Source of the DNA: Flavobacterium sp.
Lineage (GTDB): Bacteria; Bacteroidota; Bacteroidia; Flavobacteriales; Flavobacteriaceae
NCBI GenBank assembly: GCA_024642295.1
Contig: JAHEBK010000088.1
Span: 1 to 7,071 of the forward strand
Direction of reading: 5' to 3'
DNA: 7,071 bases
Positions 1-6,436 of the stretch are shown piece after piece (the stretch's first letter is position 1; each line of letters opens with the position of its first letter). The notes beneath the pieces were generated by a model, which ran no database searches, was not told the DNA's origin, and worked only from the letters and a program-made list of their open reading frames with translations. The translations under genes were made by a program, and so were the position numbers.

Positions 1-552
1 ACTTTGGAACGTATTGAAATCATGCAAGATTTACGAAAAGGATTGTTTGATGTTTTAATTGGAGTCAACTTATTGCGTGAAGGTTTGGATTTACCAGAAG
101 TATCACTGGTTGCCATATTGGATGCCGACAAGGAAGGCTTTTTACGTTCGCATCGCTCTTTAACGCAAACAATAGGTCGTGCGGCGAGAAACTTAAACGG
201 AAAAGCGATTATGTATGCTGATAAAATTACAGCCAGTATGCAAAAAACCATCGATGAAACAGAATACCGCCGTACGAAACAAATTAATTTCAACACTGCC
301 AATAATATCATTCCTCAAGCCTTAAATAAAAAGATTGATAGTGCTTTCACTAAAAATCCATTGGTAGAATACGAATTAGGACATCCAATTCCGAATGCTG
401 CCGAACCAATAGAGGAATATCTTTCTAAAACTGAACTTGAAAAACGCATACGAGAAAAGCGCAAAAACATGGAAAAAGCCGCTAAAGAATTAGATTTTAT
501 GCAAGCCGCCAAATTGCGTGATGAAATCAAGGCTTTGCAAGAGAAATTATAA
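1..552 (+). CDS. uvrB: Excinuclease ABC subunit B, C-terminal part (5' end outside window)
   Basis: This is the last 183 codons of UvrB, the helicase-like subunit that verifies DNA damage and recruits UvrC in nucleotide excision repair. The frame is open from base 1, so the gene begins upstream of the window; the TTG at base 4 is an internal leucine codon. Helicase motif V is visible ([16 protein letters not shown], about residues 22-37), followed by motif VI (QTIGRAARN). A UvrB interaction region follows, and the chain ends in a UVR domain, a charged coiled-coil helix pair with [20 protein letters not shown] and [10 protein letters not shown] that contacts UvrC. UvrB is usually about 660-670 residues, so roughly a quarter is present. 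It is a housekeeping gene and appears functionally unrelated to the convergent nitrate genes. The call is very secure. Confidence 0.98.
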   Translation, partial: TLERIEIMQDLRKGLFDVLIGVNLLREGLDLPEVSLVAILDADKEGFLRSHRSLTQTIGRAARNLNGKAIMYADKITASMQKTIDETEYRRTKQINFNTANNIIPQALNKKIDSAFTKNPLVEYELGHPIPNAAEPIEEYLSKTELEKRIREKRKNMEKAAKELDFMQAAKLRDEIKALQEKL

Positions 553-555
553 AAT

Positions 556-594
556 AAAAAAACCGTTGTTCAGAATTTAGAAAACGGTTTTTTT
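556..594. terminator. Bidirectional intrinsic terminator between uvrB and the thioesterase gene
   Basis: A perfect 12-bp inverted repeat pairs 556-567 (A7 then CCGTT) with 583-594 (AACGG then T7) around a 15-nt loop. Because the arms carry A7 and T7 at their outer ends, either transcript ends in a short G/C-containing stem followed by a U tract. It begins 3 nt after the uvrB stop and lies 20 nt past the stop of the convergent minus-strand gene, so one hairpin can serve both. The core has only three G-C pairs, typical of an AT-rich genome. Confidence 0.87.
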
Positions 595-614
595 GTTTGT
601 AATAGTTAGTTGTT

Positions 615-1163
615 TTATTGTAATTCTACTTTTATCTTGTATTTTTTAGAATTTATAATCGTATCAATAGACCCAAAAGTAGCAATGCTTTTTTGTTCTT
701 CTCTAAGGCGTTTCATTTCTATTTGACGTAAGCAGTTTTGAAAACGACTTACTTCTTTAAGTGTCGTAAGAATCAATCCTGGCACCGGCGAATTCTTACC
801 TTCTTTATCTTTTGAAACCATTGTAAAATAAGAAGAATTACAGTGTTTTAAAACTCCTGTTTGAATATTCTCAGCTTCCACCCGTATCCCTACAATCATA
901 GAGCTTCTCCCTACATAATTAACACTAGCTTTCATCGTTACTAATTCTCCCACTTCAATAGGCATCAAGAAATTGACCGTATCAACTGAAGCGGTTACGC
1001 AATAATTTCCTGAAAATTTAGAAGCACAAGCAAAAGCAATTTGATCCATCAATGATAAAATATAACCTCCATGAATTTTCCCACTAAAGTTAGTGTGAGA
1101 AGGAAGCATTAATTCTGAGATTGTAATATGTGATGAAGTTACCGTTTTAAAAGTCGAATCCAT
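615..1163 (-). CDS. Hotdog-fold acyl-CoA thioesterase (YciA/ACOT7-like)
   Basis: A 182-residue cytoplasmic enzyme predicted to hydrolyse acyl-CoA thioesters to free acid and CoA. The single hotdog domain (about residues 12-125) has the family signature: N25 in HTNFSGKIHGG, followed by an HGG turn (31-33) and the central helix ILSLMDQIAFACASK with D40 as the likely catalytic acid. The strand TASVDTVNFLMPIEVGELV then matches the YciA/BACH core. After residue 135 a basic, helical tail (FQNCLRQIEMKRLREEQKS) extends past the roughly 130-residue YciA length and could help oligomerise; its role is unknown. The ATG lies 16 nt after the upstream stop with no clear Shine-Dalgarno, so the gene is probably co-transcribed with the rubredoxin gene. 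No link to nitrate metabolism is evident, and it may simply read through from that operon. Acyl-chain specificity cannot be told from sequence. Confidence 0.9.
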   Translation of the reverse strand: MDSTFKTVTSSHITISELMLPSHTNFSGKIHGGYILSLMDQIAFACASKFSGNYCVTASVDTVNFLMPIEVGELVTMKASVNYVGRSSMIVGIRVEAENIQTGVLKHCNSSYFTMVSKDKEGKNSPVPGLILTTLKEVSRFQNCLRQIEMKRLREEQKSIATFGSIDTIINSKKYKIKVELQ

Positions 1164-1179
1164 AGAATTGTACTTAGTG

Positions 1180-2625
1180 TTATTGAATGTTTTGTTTTTG
1201 TTCGGTCAAAGCTAAGAAATTATTTTTTGGTGCTTCACATAAAGAGCAACAATAGGTCTCAGGCAAATTTTTAAATAAGGTTCCTTTTTCAATTCCTTGT
1301 GACAAATCGCCGTATTCAGAATTGTATACAGTTAAGCAATCTTGACATTGATAAACATCATGAATTTTGTTTTCTTTTTTAATTGCTGTAGTATTTGTTG
1401 TTGTTTCCACAATAGTACTCCCAAGCAAGTTAAAATATTTTCGACTTAATTCAATTAAGATGTTCGGCAATTCTAATTTATCTACATCCTGTGCATGAAC
1501 AATATATTCGCGACTGTTAGGATCAAAATTCTTAGCGTGTAAAACGTTAAAAGTATCTCTAATTTTTATCGATTCGAGGTCTTTTGGCAACTCATTTTTT
1601 TCAACTACAATTGAAGTAAAGTAGTGTCCATCTCGGTTATAATCCGATATTCCAAAAGTTAATCCGTAGGTACTAATATCAAATTGATCTAAGGTACGTA
1701 CCAAAAATGTTTTTAGATTCAATGCCCATTCGTTAGCAACGGGTAAATGCCAGTTTAATTCTAATAGAGAATGGCGAACATTAATACCATTTTTTCCTAA
1801 GAATTTCTCCCAATCTAGTTTTTTATCTTTAGGTATTCCTTTGACAATAAATGATTTCCAAGGTGTGATACAAATTTTTCCAATTTTGCATTCAAAACAA
1901 AGGTCACATAATTCTTTTAAGAATTTCAAATCATATAAATTGTTTCTCCAATAGAGTCCAAGCCAATATTGATCAATCCCTAAACGATTCATCCCCTCGT
2001 AATAAGGAAAAGGATAAAAAGGAACATGCAGTGGTTTATCAATAGTTCTATTATTAGTATCCAAAGCATCATTGACCAGACTAAAAATCATATCGATCCC
2101 ACAAGATTCTTGGCTAACAATTTTTTCGATTTCATAATAAATAGTAGCGATATCCCAACTATAAATTAATACTGGGTAGACTTCCATTCGTTCCCATTTT
2201 GGCAAACGAATGTACAAATACCAGTAATCTTCATGCTCAGAAGCTATAAAATTGATATGCCCTGTAAAAAGAGGCACCAACTGTTGTTTGGGGTCGGTAA
2301 TATTAACTTTAAGTTCTGGCTGTTCTTTGAATTGCTCCAGTACATACAAAAATTTATTTCCTGTAAGCCAAGGCGTATTTCTAAATACATCTGTAGAAAC
2401 ATACGAAGAAACAATATTATTCCCACTAGTTTCATTCGGGAAAACAAAATGATATTTTCCTGCTTTTTCTTTATCTATAATTTGTAAGCCATCTGGAAAA
2501 ATGATGTCTTGACGAGAGCCAAATGAAATCGTATCAAGTCCCTGGTCCATAGCCATATTAACAATATCTCTTAATTCTCCTGGAGACAACACCCCTCCTT
2601 TTACTATCAATCGTGTTAATTCCAT
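1180..2625 (-). CDS. Degenerate nitrite/sulfite-reductase-like protein with C-terminal rubredoxin domain
   Basis: A 481-residue soluble protein with no signal peptide or membrane segment. Residues 6-45 (for example GVLSPGELRDIVNMA and FGSRQDIIF) resemble the ferredoxin-like half-domain of NirA/CobG/sulfite reductases, and residues 233-264 (LKFLKELC, then CITPWKSFIVKGI) resemble the second half-domain. Where active enzymes carry the siroheme/[4Fe-4S] cysteine pairs, this protein has sequences such as ITDPKQQLVPL (109-119), so catalysis of that type is unlikely. Residues 425-471 form a rubredoxin: the CQDC knuckle (C427, C430), GD and GI turns, then CSLC (C460, C463) before APKNNF. Usual rubredoxin residues W, P and G around the second knuckle are Y, S and E. 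A separate cysteine group lies at C240, C243, C246 and C252. The gene follows the nitrate reductase on the same strand, so electron transfer to that enzyme is a reasonable inference. The start is preceded by an A-rich leader only. The rubredoxin call is firm; the reductase homology is read by eye. Confidence 0.82.
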   Translation of the reverse strand: MELTRLIVKGGVLSPGELRDIVNMAMDQGLDTISFGSRQDIIFPDGLQIIDKEKAGKYHFVFPNETSGNNIVSSYVSTDVFRNTPWLTGNKFLYVLEQFKEQPELKVNITDPKQQLVPLFTGHINFIASEHEDYWYLYIRLPKWERMEVYPVLIYSWDIATIYYEIEKIVSQESCGIDMIFSLVNDALDTNNRTIDKPLHVPFYPFPYYEGMNRLGIDQYWLGLYWRNNLYDLKFLKELCDLCFECKIGKICITPWKSFIVKGIPKDKKLDWEKFLGKNGINVRHSLLELNWHLPVANEWALNLKTFLVRTLDQFDISTYGLTFGISDYNRDGHYFTSIVVEKNELPKDLESIKIRDTFNVLHAKNFDPNSREYIVHAQDVDKLELPNILIELSRKYFNLLGSTIVETTTNTTAIKKENKIHDVYQCQDCLTVYNSEYGDLSQGIEKGTLFKNLPETYCCSLCEAPKNNFLALTEQKQNIQ

Positions 2626-2643
2626 ATTTTTCTTTTTTTTAAG

Positions 2644-2755
2644 TTCCTAGTCCCTAGTGATTAGTCCTTAGTTTTTTGTCTTAAAATTTTTAGTGCTTAG
2701 CTTTTAATCCTTCAGAATGCTAGTCACTAATTACTATTCACTGAGTACTAAGTAC
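2644..2755. repeat. Degenerate heptanucleotide tandem array between the nitrate reductase and rubredoxin genes
   Basis: The 112 bases divide into about sixteen 7-bp units. On the plus strand the units near 2644-2700 tend to TnnnTAG (TTCCTAG at 2644, TCCTTAG at 2665, TGCTTAG at 2694), and those from 2721 onward end in AC (TAGTCAC at 2721, TAAGTAC at 2749). One 8-mer and one 6-mer cancel, so the phase is kept. On the coding (minus) strand the better-preserved part reads as repeating AGTnnnn. The array occupies nearly all of the 129-bp gap and its last unit touches the reductase TAG stop codon (2757-2755). No terminator hairpin or TAnnTTTG promoter was found in the gap, so read-through from the reductase is likely. 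Confidence 0.75.
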
Positions 2756-5700
2756 TATCCACACTTGGCTAATAACTCTTTTACTTCCGTTTTACAACTA
2801 CCACAACCTAATCCTGCCCCTGTCGATTTACATAATTCAGTAAAATTAGTAGTCCCAGCTTTGATTGCCTCTTCTATATTTCCGCTTCCTACTTGACTAC
2901 AAGAGCACACTAATTTTCCTATTACTGGTTTGGCTTGTGAACCACTTCCTCTAAGCAATAAATTTCGTTTGTCAGACAATTCAATTTTGCTTTCAATCAT
3001 GGTTTTGAATTCGGCAAACTCATTTTTGTCCCCCATCAATATGGCTCCAACTAATAAATCGTCTTTGACAATACATTTTTTGTAGTATCTCTTTTTTAAA
3101 TCTGAAAAAACAATTTCCTCATAGGAATCATCATTTTCAGGAATTTCAATTTGTCCAATACTACACAGATTGATATCTTCCAATTTTAAGATATTCATCA
3201 AAACAGAACCATTGTAAAAACTACTAATATCACCCGCAATAAAGTTAGCCAAAATATCCGCCTGTTCTTCAGCCGCAGAAGTAATTCCGAACAACTGGTT
3301 GTTATATTCCGCTATTTCACCAATGGCATAAATGTTGGGTTGAGAAGTTTGTAAATATTGATTTACTCGCACTCCACGACCACAAGAAAGTCCCGTTTCT
3401 TTGGCTATTTCTATATTTGGAATCGTTCCAATGGCATAAACAATAGCGTTAGCGGTTAAGATTCGTCCACTTTTTAGGCCAATTTCAATTTCGTTAGGAT
3501 TTTCCGTTTCAAAAACGGTGCTTACCTCATTGTCAAAGTAAATTTGAATATCTCTTATTTGGACTTCTTCGGCTAATAATTTGCTTGAGATTCGGTCTAA
3601 TTGACGTTCCATCAAACGTGAGGCACGTTGAATAATCGTAATTTTTACGTTTTTGTGTTTTAAAGCGGCAGCCAATTCAAGACCTAGCAAACCTCCTCCA
3701 ACAATTACTACATGTTGATCTTCGGCTGGAAGATTGGTAGCGTCTAAATAATTTTTTAATCGGTCGGCATCTTCTTTTTTTCGCATTGTAAAGCGTCCAG
3801 GCAAATGCAATTGTGCATTTTCAGGAATAAAAGGTCGGCTACCAGTAGCGATAATTAAGGAGTCAAAAGAATGTGTTTCTCCATTGCTATCGGTAATAAT
3901 ATTGGCTTTTGAATTAATGTTATCAATAGAAACATTTGATTTCAAAGTAATGTTCAGCTTACTTAAAGATTCAGCTTTTATCTTTTGCAAACTTTCCCAA
4001 GAAAGTTCATTAGTAACATATTCTGGTAATAATACACGGTTGTAAAATGGATTTTCTTCGTTAGAGAAAACGATAATTTCATCATTTTGATTGATTTCTC
4101 TATAGTTTTGAATAAATCTAAAAGCAGCTGCACCCGCACCTACAACCGCAATTTTTTCAAATTCTTTCTCATATTTTGTAACCGATACGGTTGTGAATTT
4201 AAAATCAGGCTCTTTTGATATGGGATCTACAACGGTATTGGTTAGGTTGTTTGTCCTATTTAAATCCTTATTCAATTGTTTACCCCAATGCATTGGTAAG
4301 AAAACAACCCCTTCTTTGATGGTGTCCGAAACCTTAGCTTTAACACGAACATCACCATTTTTACTATTCACAACAACAGTGTCACCATCTTCAACACCTG
4401 ATTTAAAGGCATCAATAGGGTTAATTTCTAGCATTGGACTAGGAATATGCGACATTAATCGCGCTACTTTCCCTGTTTTGGTCATCGTATGCCATTGATC
4501 TCTAATTCTTCCTGTGGTCAAGATAAATGGGTATTTATCACTTGGCTGTTCCGAAGTATTATCGATAGAAGTAGGCAGGTTGAAAATCGCTTTTTGCGAA
4601 GGCGTATAAAACTTTTTATCCGTAAACAAACGTGGTGTCCCTGGATGTCCGTAATCTGGGACTGGCCATTGAAAAGTACCTTCGTTTTTTAAACGAGTAT
4701 AATTTAGAAACGAAATATCAATTTTAGTATTTTTGGTTAACGCACAATATTCTTTATAAATTTCTTCGGTTGAATTAAAATTGAAACCTGTGAAATTCAT
4801 TTTTTGAGCAAAACGAGTTAGAATTTCAACATCCGAAAGCGCTTCACCTGGAGGATTAATCCCTTTTGGTAAATAGGAAATACGTCTTTCAGAATTAGTC
4901 ATTGTTCCTTCTTTCTCCAACCAACCTGCAGCAGGCAATAATAAATCAGCATATTTCGAAGTGTCTGATTTATGTGAAATATCCTGAACCACAACGAATT
5001 TAGCATTTTCCAATGCTTTTTCTACACGGCGTACATCAGGTAAACTCACCAAAGGATTGGTACAAATAATCCAAACAGCCTTCATTTTTCCTGATTCCAG
5101 AGCATCAAACATTTCTGTTGCCGTTAAACCTGGCTTTTCAGAAATAGCATCGACACCCCAAAAATCAGCTACTTCTTGGCGGTGTACTGGATTCGCTAAT
5201 TCTTTATGAACCGCTAATAAGTTAGCCATCCCTCCTACTTCACGTCCACCCATTGCATTAGGCTGACCAGTCAAAGAGAACGGTCCAGAACCTGGTTTCC
5301 CTACATGTCCAGTCAATAACGAAAGATTTAATAAAGCGGTATTTTTATCCACACCAATAGCACTTTGGTTTAACCCCATTGCCCATAGTGATAAAAACCC
5401 TTTCGCTTTAGCAATAAGTTCCGCTGCTTTTTTTATTTCACTTACAGGAACCCCACAAAGTTGAGATGCTTTTTCTAAAGAAGTTGCTGCTACTAATTCT
5501 TTATAGGCATTATAGTTTTCAGTATGATTGTTTATAAAATCGTTATCTACATATCCTTTATCTATCAAACATTTAGCGATAGCATGGTATAAATAAATAT
5601 CTGAACCCGGAAGAATTTGCAAATGCAAGTCGGCTGCTAAGGCTGAATCCGTTTTTCTTGGATCAACAACAATTATTTTGGTTTTTGGATTTTTCTCTTT

Positions 5701-6270
5701 GTGTTGCTCAATTCTTCTAAAAAGAATCGGGTGGCACCAAGCAGGATTTGCTCCAGTAATTAAGAATGTATCTGCTAATTCAATATCGTCATACGAGATA
5801 GGCACAGAATCTTCCCCAAAGGTTTTTTTGTATCCTACAACTGCTGAACTCATGCAGAGTCTCGAATTTGTATCTATATTATTGGTTTTCAAAAAACCTT
5901 TTACCAATTTGTTTACCAAATAATATTCCTCCGTTAAACATTGTCCTGAGATATAGAAACCTACACTATCAGGCCCATGTTTTTTTATAATTGACGAAAA
6001 AACTGCTGCTGCACGATCCAATGCCTCATCCCAACTCACACGTTCTTTAGGATGTGATTTACTCCATCTCATTTCAGGATACAGTATTCTGTCTGAGGTA
6101 TCGTTGGCTACATAATGTAGATTCATTCCTTTAGAACAAAGCATGCCTCTATTTACAGGGTGGTCTTTATCTCCTTTTACGCTTACTCCATTATTAGAAT
6201 CATTGGTTACAATTATTCCACATCCTACACCACAATAGGAACAAGTCGTTTTTATTTCTGAATTTTGCAT
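2755..6270 (-). CDS. nasA: Single-chain assimilatory nitrate reductase (Mo catalytic domain + FAD reductase + BFD domain)
   Basis: A 1171-residue cytoplasmic enzyme predicted to reduce nitrate to nitrite for nitrogen assimilation. Domains in order: an N-terminal [4Fe-4S] motif (C10, C13, C17, C45; CSYCGVGCG); the molybdopterin oxidoreductase domain (about 53-490) with likely Mo-ligand C139 in SRLCMSSAV, as in NarB/NapA; and the dinucleotide-binding domain (about 578-690). After a short linker comes a NirB/NasB-type flavoprotein: FAD Rossmann motif VVGAGAAAF (709-717), nucleotide-binding motif VGGGLLGLE (857-865), YAIGEIAEY (981-989), and a NirB-like C-terminal domain to about 1100. A BFD-type [2Fe-2S] domain closes it (C1122, C1124, C1156, C1159). 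Catalytic NasA/NasC proteins are usually about 700-900 residues with a separate reductase subunit, so this is a fusion of both. There is no Tat signal, which argues against periplasmic NapA. The ATG has an AAAGGA sequence 8 nt upstream. It is transcribed divergently from an FNR-like regulator. Confidence 0.95.
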   Translation of the reverse strand: MQNSEIKTTCSYCGVGCGIIVTNDSNNGVSVKGDKDHPVNRGMLCSKGMNLHYVANDTSDRILYPEMRWSKSHPKERVSWDEALDRAAAVFSSIIKKHGPDSVGFYISGQCLTEEYYLVNKLVKGFLKTNNIDTNSRLCMSSAVVGYKKTFGEDSVPISYDDIELADTFLITGANPAWCHPILFRRIEQHKEKNPKTKIIVVDPRKTDSALAADLHLQILPGSDIYLYHAIAKCLIDKGYVDNDFINNHTENYNAYKELVAATSLEKASQLCGVPVSEIKKAAELIAKAKGFLSLWAMGLNQSAIGVDKNTALLNLSLLTGHVGKPGSGPFSLTGQPNAMGGREVGGMANLLAVHKELANPVHRQEVADFWGVDAISEKPGLTATEMFDALESGKMKAVWIICTNPLVSLPDVRRVEKALENAKFVVVQDISHKSDTSKYADLLLPAAGWLEKEGTMTNSERRISYLPKGINPPGEALSDVEILTRFAQKMNFTGFNFNSTEEIYKEYCALTKNTKIDISFLNYTRLKNEGTFQWPVPDYGHPGTPRLFTDKKFYTPSQKAIFNLPTSIDNTSEQPSDKYPFILTTGRIRDQWHTMTKTGKVARLMSHIPSPMLEINPIDAFKSGVEDGDTVVVNSKNGDVRVKAKVSDTIKEGVVFLPMHWGKQLNKDLNRTNNLTNTVVDPISKEPDFKFTTVSVTKYEKEFEKIAVVGAGAAAFRFIQNYREINQNDEIIVFSNEENPFYNRVLLPEYVTNELSWESLQKIKAESLSKLNITLKSNVSIDNINSKANIITDSNGETHSFDSLIIATGSRPFIPENAQLHLPGRFTMRKKEDADRLKNYLDATNLPAEDQHVVIVGGGLLGLELAAALKHKNVKITIIQRASRLMERQLDRISSKLLAEEVQIRDIQIYFDNEVSTVFETENPNEIEIGLKSGRILTANAIVYAIGTIPNIEIAKETGLSCGRGVRVNQYLQTSQPNIYAIGEIAEYNNQLFGITSAAEEQADILANFIAGDISSFYNGSVLMNILKLEDINLCSIGQIEIPENDDSYEEIVFSDLKKRYYKKCIVKDDLLVGAILMGDKNEFAEFKTMIESKIELSDKRNLLLRGSGSQAKPVIGKLVCSCSQVGSGNIEEAIKAGTTNFTELCKSTGAGLGCGSCKTEVKELLAKCG

Positions 6271-6278
6271 TATTGAAG

Positions 6279-6284
6279 TCCTTT
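6279..6284 (-). promoter_or_regulatory. Shine-Dalgarno-like ribosome binding site of the nitrate reductase gene
   Basis: On the minus strand AAAGGA lies 8 nt before the ATG at 6270. It supports that start, which also places the CxxCxxxC cluster motif ten residues from the N-terminus as in the family. The other three minus- and plus-strand starts in the window have no comparable site. Confidence 0.55.
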
Positions 6285-6320
6285 ATTAATAATGAAAGCT
6301 TAGTTTCTCAATTTCGAAAG

Positions 6321-6360
6321 TGTAAAAATAAGTATTTTTACGTATAAATACGTATTTTGA
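6321..6360. promoter_or_regulatory. Four helically phased 10-bp units in the divergent control region
   Basis: GTA occurs at 6322, 6332, 6342 and 6352, exactly 10 bp apart, each followed mostly by A/T. The units are TGTAAAAATA at 6321 and three variants of it. The last two share CGTAT, and 6346-6357 is a perfect 12-bp palindrome (AAATACGTATTT). The stretch lies 51-90 bp upstream of the nitrate reductase ATG and 77-116 bp upstream of the regulator ATG. It could be an operator array or a bent A/T-tract region; no protein can be assigned from sequence. No minus-strand TAnnTTTG promoter was seen anywhere in 6271-6436. Confidence 0.45.
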
Positions 6361-6382
6361 ATTCTTTTTTTTAATACTTTTG
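6357..6382 (+). promoter_or_regulatory. Candidate Bacteroidota-type promoter of the FNR-like regulator gene
   Basis: TACTTTTG at 6375-6382 matches the Bacteroidota -7 consensus TAnnTTTG. The only upstream TTG that could act as the -33 element is at 6357-6359, leaving a 15-bp spacer, shorter than the roughly 17-23 bp usual in Flavobacterium. It would give a leader of about 50 nt before the ATG at 6437. The putative -33 element overlaps the last 10-bp unit at 6351-6360, so a protein bound there could repress this promoter. Confidence 0.4.
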
Positions 6383-6436
6383 GAGAAAATAGATTTTAGG
6401 ACCCTATATTGTAACTATTGTTTAATAATTTGCGCT

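Noticed and set aside
2233..2487. Overlapping small open frames on both strands within the rubredoxin-protein gene
   Set aside because: Their compositions are implausible, with runs of F, C and I, and the surrounding frame encodes the conserved half-domain landmarks.
1180..2625. Active siroheme nitrite or sulfite reductase
   Set aside because: The two cysteine pairs needed to hold the [4Fe-4S]-siroheme centre are not present; only the fold-level resemblance and the rubredoxin remain.
2644..2755. Possible CRISPR array
   Set aside because: The units are 7 bp, contiguous and degenerate, with no 23-37 bp direct repeats, unique spacers or cas genes.
4193..4692. Plus-strand open frames of 101 and 67 codons opposite the nitrate reductase gene
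   Set aside because: They lie wholly inside the well-supported minus-strand coding sequence, show no recognisable domain, and have no promoter or ribosome site; they are shadows.
2755..6270. Artefactual fusion or frameshift join of two genes
   Set aside because: One uninterrupted frame spans both halves with all cluster, FAD, nucleotide-binding and BFD motifs intact, so a real fusion is the simpler reading.
6271..6436. Canonical FNR box (TTGAT-N4-ATCAA) and a minus-strand TAnnTTTG promoter for the nitrate reductase
   Set aside because: Neither was found on reading through the region; the weak AAC-TATT-GTT symmetry near 6413-6422 is too short to call.
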